Shown here piece by piece: positions 1 to 5,069 of a stretch of 6,169 bases of DNA. How positions within the stretch are numbered: position 1 is the stretch's first letter; every line of letters starts with the position of its first letter. The position numbers and the translations under genes are program-made. The notes beneath the pieces are model-generated. The model was not told the DNA's origin and did not search any database. It was given only the letters and a program-made list of their open reading frames with translations. The DNA is from an uncultured Bacilli bacterium. GTDB lineage: Bacteria; Bacillota_I; Bacilli_A; RF39; UBA660. Location of the stretch: positions 1-6,169 of the forward strand of contig CAKOXO010000008.1 of the NCBI GenBank assembly GCA_934130165.1, written 5' to 3'.

Positions 1-1992
1 GCTTTATTTAATTTAAAAGTAATTGGAGGAAGAGTTGAAATTAATAAAAAGGATAGTGATACGAAAGAGAGTTACCCACAAGGCAATGCTAGTTTAGAAA
101 ATGCTATCTATGGAATCTATAATACTAGCAATGAAAAAATAGGTGAGTTAAAGACTGATAAAAATGGATATGCAATTAGTGATTATCTTCCTAGTTTAGG
201 AGAATTTTATATTAAAGAAATAACTCCAAGTAAAGGTTATACATTAGACAAAAATAAATATTCATTTGTACTTAATGAAAATGTTTTACTTGAAAGTTTA
301 GATGTTTATGAAAAAGTAAAAGAAACTGAATTAACAATATTTAAAGTATTTGCTAATTCTAAAACAGGTATTTTAACTCCAGAGCCAAATGTAACTTTTG
401 AAATATTTTTAAATAATTGTACTCCTAGACTTTTAAAAAGTAAGAGTAATCAAAAACAAATGAGTAGTAATGTTTGCTATATTGATAAAATTACTACTGA
501 TAAAAATGGATATGCAGAAATAAAACTTCCTTATGGTAGTTATACATTTAAACAAATAACTAGTACACCTAATTATGAAAAAGTAGATGATTTTGAGTTT
601 GTTGTAGGAGATGATACAGATTCAAATACATACAAATTAATTTCAAATGCTGAAATAACTGCTAAATTAAAAGTTATTAAAGTTGATAAAGATACAGGAG
701 AAGTTATTCCAAGAAGTGGTATAACATTTAAAATAAAATCACTTGCTAGTGATGATTATGTTTGTCAAACAGTTACATATCCAAAAGCAGAAACTTTATG
801 TGAATTTAAAACTGATGATAATGGAGTATTAATTACACCATATCCTTTAATATCTGGAAAATATAAATTAGAAGAGGTAGATCAAGTTATTGATGGTTAT
901 TTATGGAATAAAGAATCACAAGAATTTGAAATAGGTGAAAATTCTAATTTGATAACTGACAATAAATATGGTGTATTATTTGAAACAAAATTTGAAAACC
1001 AAGCAGTTAAAGGAAAGATTGAAATTAATAAAAAGGGTGAAAAATTTGTTATAGATGATAATAAATATTCTTATGAAGAAATACCACTTGAAAAAGTAAA
1101 ATATGGACTTTATGATGAGAATAAACAATTAATTGCAGAGGTAACAACAGATTCTAATGGATATGCTAAAATTGAAAACTTAAAATTGGGTAAATACTTC
1201 TTAAAAGAATTAGAAACAAATGGTAATCATGTTATTGATTCTAAGGAATATGAAGTAGAACTAAAATATAAGGATCAATATACAGCAGTAATATCTAAAG
1301 TATTTAATTTTACAAATAAATTATCCAAAGGGAAATTAGAATTTACTAAAAAAGATTTTACAACATCAGATACTATTCCAAATACTAAAATTGAGATTTA
1401 TTTAAATGATGATGAAGAAAAACTTATTGGTGAGTATGTAACAGATAAAGATGGTAAAGTAATTATTGATAATTTACCTGCAGGTCATAAATATTTTATT
1501 TTAGAAAAAGAAGCTCCAGAAGGATATATTTTAAACACTGAAAAGATTGAGTTTGAAATAAAGGAAAATGGAGAAATAGTAAAATCTGAAATGACTAATA
1601 CTAAAATCAAATCTAAATTGATAATTAATAAAGTTGATTCTAATAATAATCCATTAGCTGGAGTAGTTATTGGTATCTATGATTTAAATGATAATCTACT
1701 TGGTGAATATACTACTGATGAAAATGGTATTATAGAAGTGGAATTAGAATACGGAAGTTATTATTATAAAGAAATTTCTACACTTGAACATTATGTTTTA
1801 AATAATGATAAAAATTATTTTAAAGTAGAAAAAGATGGTGAGATAATAAATTCTACTTTAGTTAATGATTTAGAAGAAGTAGAAGTGCCAAATACTAATT
1901 TAAATAGAAATTATACTAAATACATTATTTCTTTATCAATTGGATTAGTAGGATTGGGGATAATCTTATATGAAAAGAAAAAAAGAAAATAA
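1..1992 (+). CDS. SpaA/Cna-B-type multidomain surface adhesin with cell-wall sorting signal (5' partial)
   Basis: Frame 1 is open from base 1 to TAA 1990-1992, giving 663 residues without an N-terminus; the first ATG at 460 is internal. At least six repeated prealbumin-like (SpaA/Cna-B) domains are visible, beginning near residues 9, 110, 221, 338, 444 and 538. Each opens with a strand like VEINKKD or KLIINKVD, has a turn such as TTDKNGYA, and ends with G-x-Y-x-x-KE. Such domains usually form a stalk stiffened by Lys-Asn/Asp isopeptide bonds. Residues 629-633 are VPNTN, followed by a hydrophobic segment (about 642-657) and a basic tail EKKKRK: an LPXTG-like sorting signal with Asn at the usual Gly position. 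Domains 2 and 3 each hold one cysteine pair (140/159 and 255/267). The sortase gene overlaps its end, so that enzyme is its likely anchoring partner. The likely role is an adhesin for cell contact or aggregation during conjugation, or for host binding; the ligand is unknown. Confidence 0.9.
   Translation, partial: ALFNLKVIGGRVEINKKDSDTKESYPQGNASLENAIYGIYNTSNEKIGELKTDKNGYAISDYLPSLGEFYIKEITPSKGYTLDKNKYSFVLNENVLLESLDVYEKVKETELTIFKVFANSKTGILTPEPNVTFEIFLNNCTPRLLKSKSNQKQMSSNVCYIDKITTDKNGYAEIKLPYGSYTFKQITSTPNYEKVDDFEFVVGDDTDSNTYKLISNAEITAKLKVIKVDKDTGEVIPRSGITFKIKSLASDDYVCQTVTYPKAETLCEFKTDDNGVLITPYPLISGKYKLEEVDQVIDGYLWNKESQEFEIGENSNLITDNKYGVLFETKFENQAVKGKIEINKKGEKFVIDDNKYSYEEIPLEKVKYGLYDENKQLIAEVTTDSNGYAKIENLKLGKYFLKELETNGNHVIDSKEYEVELKYKDQYTAVISKVFNFTNKLSKGKLEFTKKDFTTSDTIPNTKIEIYLNDDEEKLIGEYVTDKDGKVIIDNLPAGHKYFILEKEAPEGYILNTEKIEFEIKENGEIVKSEMTNTKIKSKLIINKVDSNNNPLAGVVIGIYDLNDNLLGEYTTDENGIIEVELEYGSYYYKEISTLEHYVLNNDKNYFKVEKDGEIINSTLVNDLEEVEVPNTNLNRNYTKYIISLSIGLVGLGIILYEKKKRK
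154..516 (+). repeat. 21-bp exact repeat inside the adhesin (154-174 and 496-516)
   Basis: Both copies encode T-D-K-N-G-Y-A in the same frame, at the equivalent turn of SpaA domains 1 and 2. The identity at DNA level (bases 154-174 equal 496-516) suggests fairly recent domain duplication or gene conversion; the intervening DNA is not repeated. Confidence 0.85.
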
Positions 1993-2602
1993 AATAGTAT
2001 TAATTATAGGATTTATATTAATAATAATTTCAGTTTTTATTTTTACTTTTGATATTTATAAAAATACAAAAAAAGAAGTGCAAGAGGTTAAGATGGTAGA
2101 TGACTTCTTTATAGAAGAAGAACACTCTGAGGAAGTTATTCCTCAAGAGCAATTAAAAGAGGAAGATAATAAAAAATCTTCCTCACCATCTTATAATTAT
2201 ATTGCTATTCTTGAAATACCAAGTATAGATTTGAAAAGAGGTATTGTTGATTATAATAGTAGATATAATAATGTTAGGTATAATATTCAAATAATTGAAC
2301 ATTCACAAATGCCTGATGTTGAAAATAGTAATTTAATACTAGCAGGACATAATGGAACGAGTGGTGTTTCTTTTTTTAGAAACTTATATAAATTGAAGGA
2401 AGATTCATTAATATATATCTATTATGATGGAATTAAATATATTTATAAACTAAATAATTCCTATGATACAGATAAAGATGGTAAGGTTAAAATTGTAAGA
2501 AATAGATATAAAAATACGATAACTCTTATTACTTGTAAAAAAGGTACTAAAGATAAGCAAACTATCTTTATAGGGTATTTATTTGATAAGGTGGAGTATT
2601 AG
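1970..2602 (+). CDS. Sortase family cysteine transpeptidase
   Basis: A 210-residue protein with one N-terminal membrane anchor (about residues 8-28, preceded by basic MKRKKENK), an acidic linker (about 43-68, rich in Glu) and a C-terminal sortase beta-barrel. Catalytic His127 lies in LAGHN and catalytic Cys189 in TLITC. The arginine normally found 7-10 residues after the Cys is absent; K196 and Q197 stand there. The class cannot be fixed by eye: the LAGHN...F..L..L pattern is A/D-like and no class C lid motif is visible. It should cleave the sorting signal of a surface protein and attach it to the wall peptide. The start ATG is forced by an in-frame TAA at 1961-1963 and lies inside the end of the adhesin gene (23-base overlap), implying translational coupling and that the adhesin is its substrate. 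Confidence 0.93.
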   Translation: MKRKKENKIVLIIGFILIIISVFIFTFDIYKNTKKEVQEVKMVDDFFIEEEHSEEVIPQEQLKEEDNKKSSSPSYNYIAILEIPSIDLKRGIVDYNSRYNNVRYNIQIIEHSQMPDVENSNLILAGHNGTSGVSFFRNLYKLKEDSLIYIYYDGIKYIYKLNNSYDTDKDGKVKIVRNRYKNTITLITCKKGTKDKQTIFIGYLFDKVEY

Positions 2603-2880
2603 TGTATGAAAAATATTCTAAGATACCTTTATCAATTAAAAATAATACGAATTTAAGTAGTAATGCAAAATTACTATATGGAGATATTCAACTACTATGT
2701 TATAAGAATGGATATTGTTTTGCTACTAATAAGCACTTAGCTGAAAGTATTTCTGTTACTGAAAGAACTATTACAAGAGTATTAAGTGAACTTGAAAAAA
2801 ATAATTTAATAAAAATAGTGTATTTGAAGAACAAGAGGAATATTTATTTAGTGTCTAGGGTAGAAAATATTTCCATCTAG
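2602..2880 (+). CDS. HTH_36-type winged-helix DNA-binding protein (replication initiator-like), probably truncated at its C-terminus
   Basis: A 92-residue protein starting with GTG, whose G is also the last base of the sortase TAG stop. An AAGGTGGAG Shine-Dalgarno lies just upstream. The sequence matches the helix-turn-helix family that opens with K-I-P-L-S-I and L-S-x-N-A-K-L-L-Y-G (residues about 7-28). A recognition region T-N-K-H-L-A-E-S-I-S-V-T-E-R-T-I-T-R follows, then the E-L-E-K-N-N-L-I-K wing (about 42-75). This fold is common in plasmid, phage and ICE replication initiators and regulators; at this size it could be only the DNA-binding part. The stop at 2878-2880 falls at the junction of a 22-bp tandem duplication. 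Without one copy the frame would continue for six more residues (HDGSFV). It may regulate this element or bind the adjacent repeats; its target is unknown. Confidence 0.85.
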   Translation: MYEKYSKIPLSIKNNTNLSSNAKLLYGDIQLLCYKNGYCFATNKHLAESISVTERTITRVLSELEKNNLIKIVYLKNKRNIYLVSRVENISI

Positions 2881-2897
2881 GGTAGAAGATATTTCCA
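2854..2897 (+). repeat. 22-bp tandem direct repeat (two copies)
   Basis: Copies at 2854-2875 and 2876-2897 differ at one position (A versus G at 2866/2888). Both begin TCTAGGGTAGAA and end ATATTTCCA. The first copy encodes RVENISI in the HTH frame. The second encodes RVEDISI, but one frame over because 22 is not a multiple of 3. The repeat could be a recent duplication in coding DNA or a pair of protein-binding sites (iteron-like). Confidence 0.93.
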
Positions 2898-2914
2898 TCC
2901 ACGATGGAAGTTTT
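2893..2914 (+). terminator. Small hairpin followed by four T (possible weak terminator)
   Basis: TTCCATC (2893-2899) pairs with GATGGAA (2903-2909) around a three-base loop, followed by GTTTT. Seven pairs and a very short T tract make this a weak terminator for the adhesin-sortase-HTH block at best. A second TTCCATC in the first 22-bp repeat copy (2871-2877) could pair with the same arm. A protein-binding palindrome is an alternative reading. Confidence 0.4.
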
Positions 2915-3000
2915 GTCTAACATAATATAATAAGTTAATATAAAGAATTAATATAACAAGAATATAAATAATAATTTAAATTAATATAAATATTTATACA
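2911..3000. promoter_or_regulatory. Extremely A+T-rich intergenic segment, possible promoter or unwinding region
   Basis: No gene is seen between 2881 and 3014. Bases 2931-3000 hold only five G or C in 70. A perfect TATAAT lies at 2926-2931 and a TTGTCT at 2913-2918, but they are only 7 bases apart. TTGTCT to TATAAA (2939-2944) is 20 bases, longer than the usual 16-18. The downstream operon needs a promoter and this is its likely place, though no convincing -35/-10 pair can be chosen. The composition would also suit a DNA-unwinding element. Confidence 0.4.
2935..2989 (+). repeat. Three direct copies of TTAATATAA
   Basis: Exact copies lie at 2935-2943, 2948-2956 and 2981-2989. The last two share the longer AATTAATATAA. 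In such A/T-only DNA, chance recurrence is a real possibility, but three 9-mers in 55 bases beside an HTH gene is notable. They could be regulator or initiator binding sites. Confidence 0.5.
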
Positions 3001-3007
3001 GAAAGGA
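3001..3007 (+). promoter_or_regulatory. Shine-Dalgarno GAAAGGA deciding the start at 3015
   Basis: GAAAGGA ends 7 bases before ATG 3015, an ideal spacing. The upstream in-frame TTG at 3009 would be only one base away and can be excluded as the start. Confidence 0.8.
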
Positions 3008-3014
3008 TTTGATT

Positions 3015-3470
3015 ATGAATGGTGTAGATTATAACGAAGTCATTATATCTGGAAACATCAATGTTATTAAGGATATAAATGATAATGACAAATATGTAAA
3101 ATTTAGTATTGTATCTAAAAAATATTCAAGTAATTCCAATAGTAAAGTATATATAAGTCTAAATATACCAAAAGAACTTTATTATGAGAATCTTGATTAT
3201 TTTTTTGTTAATAGCAAAGTATTTGTTAAAGGATATTTAAACTCTTATTCTGTAAATAATAGAATGCAAAATTTTATAACTGTAACAAAGATTTCAGATA
3301 ATTATGATGATATTGTCTATGGAAGAAAAGGACCTCGTATAAGATATGATCCAGATGGAGTTATGGTATGGAATGGGCAAAGATGTGAATCAAAAAAGGC
3401 TACAGAAGAAGAACAAAAAGAAATGGAAGAAATACTAAAAGATTTTAGAGGTGATGTTGATGGGTTATAG
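3015..3470 (+). CDS. Divergent OB-fold, SSB-like protein of conjugative elements
   Basis: A 151-residue protein starting at ATG 3015, chosen from the Shine-Dalgarno. Residues 8-95 have the strand order of a single-stranded DNA-binding OB fold: EVIISGNI, YVKFSIVS, KVYISLNI, then SKVFVKGYLNSY and NFITVTKIS. This parallels the SSB pattern of a G-x-L/I strand, a second strand, a hydrophilic loop and V-x-V-x-G-x-L. Residues 105-124 carry the motif RKGPRIRYDPDGVMVWNGQRCE, split here by eye into a basic start and a DPDGVMVWNG core, and a charged helix-like tail (129-145) follows. The tail is unlike that of housekeeping SSB and has no D-D-x-I-P-F tip. It is the first gene of a four-gene run that ends with a conventional SSB, so it probably binds single-stranded DNA during transfer or replication. 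The assignment rests on fold pattern, not on clear identity. Confidence 0.7.
   Translation: MNGVDYNEVIISGNINVIKDINDNDKYVKFSIVSKKYSSNSNSKVYISLNIPKELYYENLDYFFVNSKVFVKGYLNSYSVNNRMQNFITVTKISDNYDDIVYGRKGPRIRYDPDGVMVWNGQRCESKKATEEEQKEMEEILKDFRGDVDGL
3447..3453 (+). promoter_or_regulatory. Shine-Dalgarno AGAGGTG deciding the start at 3460
   Basis: AGAGGTG ends 6 bases before ATG 3460 and lies inside the 3' end of the preceding gene. The alternative in-frame starts GTG 3451, ATG 3454 and TTG 3457 overlap or touch the site and are unlikely. Confidence 0.7.
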
Positions 3471-3891
3471 GTCTGAAGTTAGAATTATGACTACAAAAAA
3501 AGGTTTTAATGAACTAAATAAGTATGTAAAAAATTATTTAAGTAAATTAAATCATGATGAATATAACTTATTAGATAATTTAGAGTTTAAAGCAGAAAAT
3601 GATTATGCAGTTTATTTTGGTTGGAGTTGGGTAAAATGGTACAGCAGTTATGATAGTGTTAGTGCTATTGAATCTGGTCTAAATCATTTAAGAGAAAAGG
3701 ATATGTCTTTTCGCTTTGCTAGAATTGGAGAAAACTATGATGACTATGAGGAAGATAGTCATGAAAGTGAAAAAGAAGATGAACAGGATTTGGAATATCC
3801 ATCAATGATTAGAGAGTTTGATGATTCTTATGTTATTGAAGAAATGGAAAGAGTAAGTCCTGTTAAAGAATATGAGTGTAATGAAATATGA
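3460..3891 (+). CDS. MGYRSEV-type acidic protein of unknown function
   Basis: A 143-residue protein that overlaps the preceding gene by 11 bases, so translation is probably coupled. It opens with MGYRSEVRIMTTKKG, an N-terminus I recall from uncharacterised phage and mobile-element proteins. A Trp/Tyr-rich block YFGWSWVKWYSSYDSV (about 52-67) and a FRFARIGENYDD segment (about 84-95) follow. Residues 91-111 are strongly acidic (Glu/Asp), and LEYPSMIREFDDSYVIEEME closes the conserved part. There is no membrane segment, signal peptide or recognisable catalytic motif. The neighbours, two SSB-like proteins and a DUF3846 protein, suggest a role around incoming DNA or counter-defence, but that is inference from context only. 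The function is not known to me. Confidence 0.78.
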   Translation: MGYRSEVRIMTTKKGFNELNKYVKNYLSKLNHDEYNLLDNLEFKAENDYAVYFGWSWVKWYSSYDSVSAIESGLNHLREKDMSFRFARIGENYDDYEEDSHESEKEDEQDLEYPSMIREFDDSYVIEEMERVSPVKEYECNEI

Positions 3892-3906
3892 AAGGAGGGG
3901 ATTTAG

Positions 3907-4290
3907 ATGTCAAAAAAACTTAGAGCATTGTTAGTTAAAGAAAATGAATTGCCTGTTGAAGTAGAAATACCAAACAATTTAACCTCATTACAAAAACAAG
4001 TTGATGGATATATAGAATATTTTTATATGCCTAACATTGAAGATGCAGTCATTATTTGTAATGAAGAAGGTAAAATTAATGGTATGGGTCCTAATAGAGA
4101 GGTTGGAAGAGATATAATCTTCGGACCTTTTTTAATTGTAGGCGATGATGCAAACATTGGCGAGAATACTTCTTTAACTGATGAACAAATAACTAAGTTT
4201 AAAGATATGTTTAATGAGAAGTCAATTAAAGCGACTTATGAAAAAATAGTTAAAATAAAATTAGGTATTCAAGATGAATATGAAATGTAA
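3907..4290 (+). CDS. DUF3846 domain-containing protein
   Basis: A 127-residue protein behind a very strong Shine-Dalgarno (AGGAGGGG, 3893-3900, six bases before the ATG). The sequence fits DUF3846: KLRALLVKENELPVEVEI (4-21), then SLQKQVDGYIEYFY (27-40), AVIICNEEGKINGMGPNR (47-64), and the closing IIFGPFLIVGDD (70-81). A charged helical extension with TDEQITKFKDMF (91-102) follows. DUF3846 proteins are small, cytoplasmic and common in Gram-positive mobile elements and phages; their biochemical function is not established. The preceding gene ends only 15 bases upstream and the ssb gene begins about 23 bases downstream, so it belongs to the same operon. Confidence 0.9.
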   Translation: MSKKLRALLVKENELPVEVEIPNNLTSLQKQVDGYIEYFYMPNIEDAVIICNEEGKINGMGPNREVGRDIIFGPFLIVGDDANIGENTSLTDEQITKFKDMFNEKSIKATYEKIVKIKLGIQDEYEM

Positions 4291-4298
4291 GAAAGGAT

Positions 4299-4305
4299 AA
4301 GGTGA
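4299..4305 (+). promoter_or_regulatory. Shine-Dalgarno AAGGTGA favouring the ssb start at TTG 4314
   Basis: AAGGTGA ends 8 bases before TTG 4314. A second candidate, AAAGGA (4292-4297), lies 4 bases before GTG 4302 and would add four residues (MIII). The TTG start gives MNNYMCVGRL, matching the usual SSB N-terminus. Confidence 0.5.
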
Positions 4306-4313
4306 TTATTATA

Positions 4314-4667
4314 TTGAATAATTATATGTGTGTTGGAAGATTAGTAGGTGATCCGGAATTAAAAGAATTAGAAAGTGGAAAAAAAGTAACTAATATTACA
4401 CTTGCTGTTCCAAGAAGTTATAAAAATGAAAATGGAGAATATGAAACAGATTTTATAGATTGTACTTTATGGGATGCAGTTGCTAAAAATACTTCAGAAT
4501 ATTGTAAGAAGGGTGATTTAATCGGAATTAGAGGCAGACTTGAAACAAATGTCTATGAAACTGATAAAGGCGATAAAGTTAAAAAATCATATGTAGTTGT
4601 AGAAAGATTAAGTTTTCTATCTTCAAAAACTAAACAAATTGATGATTCTGAACCTGAAATGGAATAA
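4314..4667 (+). CDS. ssb: Single-stranded DNA-binding protein (short, element-borne)
   Basis: A 117-residue protein from the preferred TTG start (121 if GTG 4302 is used). The OB-fold motifs are clear: N-x-x-x-x-V-G-R-L-V-G-D-P-E-L (3-16), ITLAVPRSYKNENGEYETDFI (28-48, split by the usual loop), CTLWDAVAKNTSEYCKKGDLIGIRGRL (50-76), and a final strand YVVVERLSFLSSK (93-105). It coats single-stranded DNA in the cytoplasm, protecting it during transfer and replication and recruiting partners. It is much shorter than housekeeping SSB (about 170-180 residues) and closer to B. subtilis SsbB in length. The C-terminus SEPEME is acidic but lacks the D-D-x-I-P-F tip with terminal Phe that binds partner proteins. 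It is the last gene before a hairpin, so it probably ends the operon begun at 3015. Confidence 0.93.
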   Translation: MNNYMCVGRLVGDPELKELESGKKVTNITLAVPRSYKNENGEYETDFIDCTLWDAVAKNTSEYCKKGDLIGIRGRLETNVYETDKGDKVKKSYVVVERLSFLSSKTKQIDDSEPEME

Positions 4668-4692
4668 GGGGTAGATTTTTCTACCTCTTTAT
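4666..4692 (+). terminator. Rho-independent terminator-like hairpin after ssb
   Basis: The left arm AAGGGGTAGA (4666-4675) pairs with TCTACCTCTT (4680-4689) around a TTTT loop: ten pairs including one G-T. It is followed by TATAT rather than a pure T run. It begins within the ssb stop codon. The stem is good but the U tract is short, so partial termination or an RNA-processing stem between the SSB operon and the secretion genes is equally possible. No promoter is evident before the next gene. Confidence 0.58.
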
Positions 4693-4715
4693 ATATTAGA
4701 TTGGAGGAATGATAT

Positions 4716-4754
4716 ATGTTAAAAAAGAAAAATAGAGGTGTAAATATTGCCTAA
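4716..4754 (+). CDS. Possible 12-residue leader ORF (MLKKKNRGVNIA)
   Basis: The ATG stands 7 bases after a strong GGAGGA (4703-4708), better than the site of the next gene. After 12 codons the ORF stops at TAA 4752-4754, 8 bases inside the following gene. The peptide is strongly basic. It could be a leader that couples translation to the TTG start at 4747. It could instead be the remnant N-terminus of a longer pilin gene broken by a one-base change, since the next gene is in the +1 frame. No homologue is recognised, and the call rests only on signal strength and position. Confidence 0.38.
   Translation: MLKKKNRGVNIA
4735..4740 (+). promoter_or_regulatory. Shine-Dalgarno GAGGTG for the TTG start at 4747
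   Basis: GAGGTG ends 6 bases before TTG 4747 and lies within the short upstream ORF. No comparable site precedes the next in-frame ATG (4759), so TTG is preferred. Confidence 0.65.
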
Positions 4755-5061
4755 ACTTATGCTAAATACCATAGTTGAAAAACTTAGTGGTAGTGTAAGT
4801 TTATTAAAAATAGAAAAATTAGATGGTGGTAATTATAATATAGATTCAATTATTAAAGCTATTCAAACTTTTTCAAATTGGGCTTTAAGAGTAGGTATAG
4901 CACTTGCAGGTGTTTCGCTTATTATTGGTTTTATATTATATGCAGTTGCCGATGTAGATCAAAAACAAAGAGTAAAGCAAAGAATAATTCAAACTATGTT
5001 TGGTATAATTGGTATTATTTTAGCAATATCTATTGTTAATTTAATTATTGATTTATTTTAG
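4747..5061 (+). CDS. VirB2/TrbC pilin-like two-helix membrane protein of the type IV secretion system
   Basis: A 104-residue protein with a hydrophilic N-terminal part (1-44) and two membrane helices at about 45-68 (ALRVGIALAGVSLIIGFILY) and 82-104. They are joined by a short basic loop DQKQRVKQR. Two helices with a positive loop between them is the layout of VirB2/TrbC-type pilin subunits. An I-x-x-x-G-A-like helix followed by V-N-x-I-I at the end is typical of Gram-positive pilin-like proteins. No cleavable signal peptide is visible. A TTG start is used and is translationally linked to the upstream short ORF. The VirB6/TrbL-like gene begins nine bases after its last base, supporting a role in the mating pore. 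It could alternatively be a small accessory membrane protein; sequence identity alone does not settle it. Confidence 0.78.
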   Translation: MPKLMLNTIVEKLSGSVSLLKIEKLDGGNYNIDSIIKAIQTFSNWALRVGIALAGVSLIIGFILYAVADVDQKQRVKQRIIQTMFGIIGIILAISIVNLIIDLF

Positions 5062-5069
5062 GAGGAAAA

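Noticed and set aside
460..462. ATG 460 as start of the adhesin
   Set aside because: The same frame is open to base 1 and encodes another complete SpaA domain upstream. There is no good ribosome site, and the ATG lies in the middle of domain 2.
2926..2931. Perfect TATAAT as a definite promoter
   Set aside because: No acceptable -35 lies 16-18 bases upstream (the region is GATGGA-like), and such hexamers are expected by chance in this A/T-rich stretch.
3009..3011. TTG 3009 as start of the SSB-like gene
   Set aside because: It is only one base from the Shine-Dalgarno. ATG 3015 has correct spacing and a better N-terminus.
3451..3456. GTG 3451 or ATG 3454 as start of the MGYRSEV gene
   Set aside because: Both overlap or abut the Shine-Dalgarno AGAGGTG, and the family N-terminus begins MGYRS at 3460.
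3889..3891. TGA read as Trp (Mycoplasma-type code)
   Set aside because: Trp is encoded by TGG throughout, and readthrough here would end in a stop shortly after with no conserved sequence.
4721..4727. A-AAA-AAG slippery heptamer in the short leader ORF, suggesting -1 frameshifting
   Set aside because: The phase is correct for a slip, but the -1 frame meets TAG after two codons (4733-4735) and is not the frame of the pilin gene. It is most likely a product of A-rich sequence.
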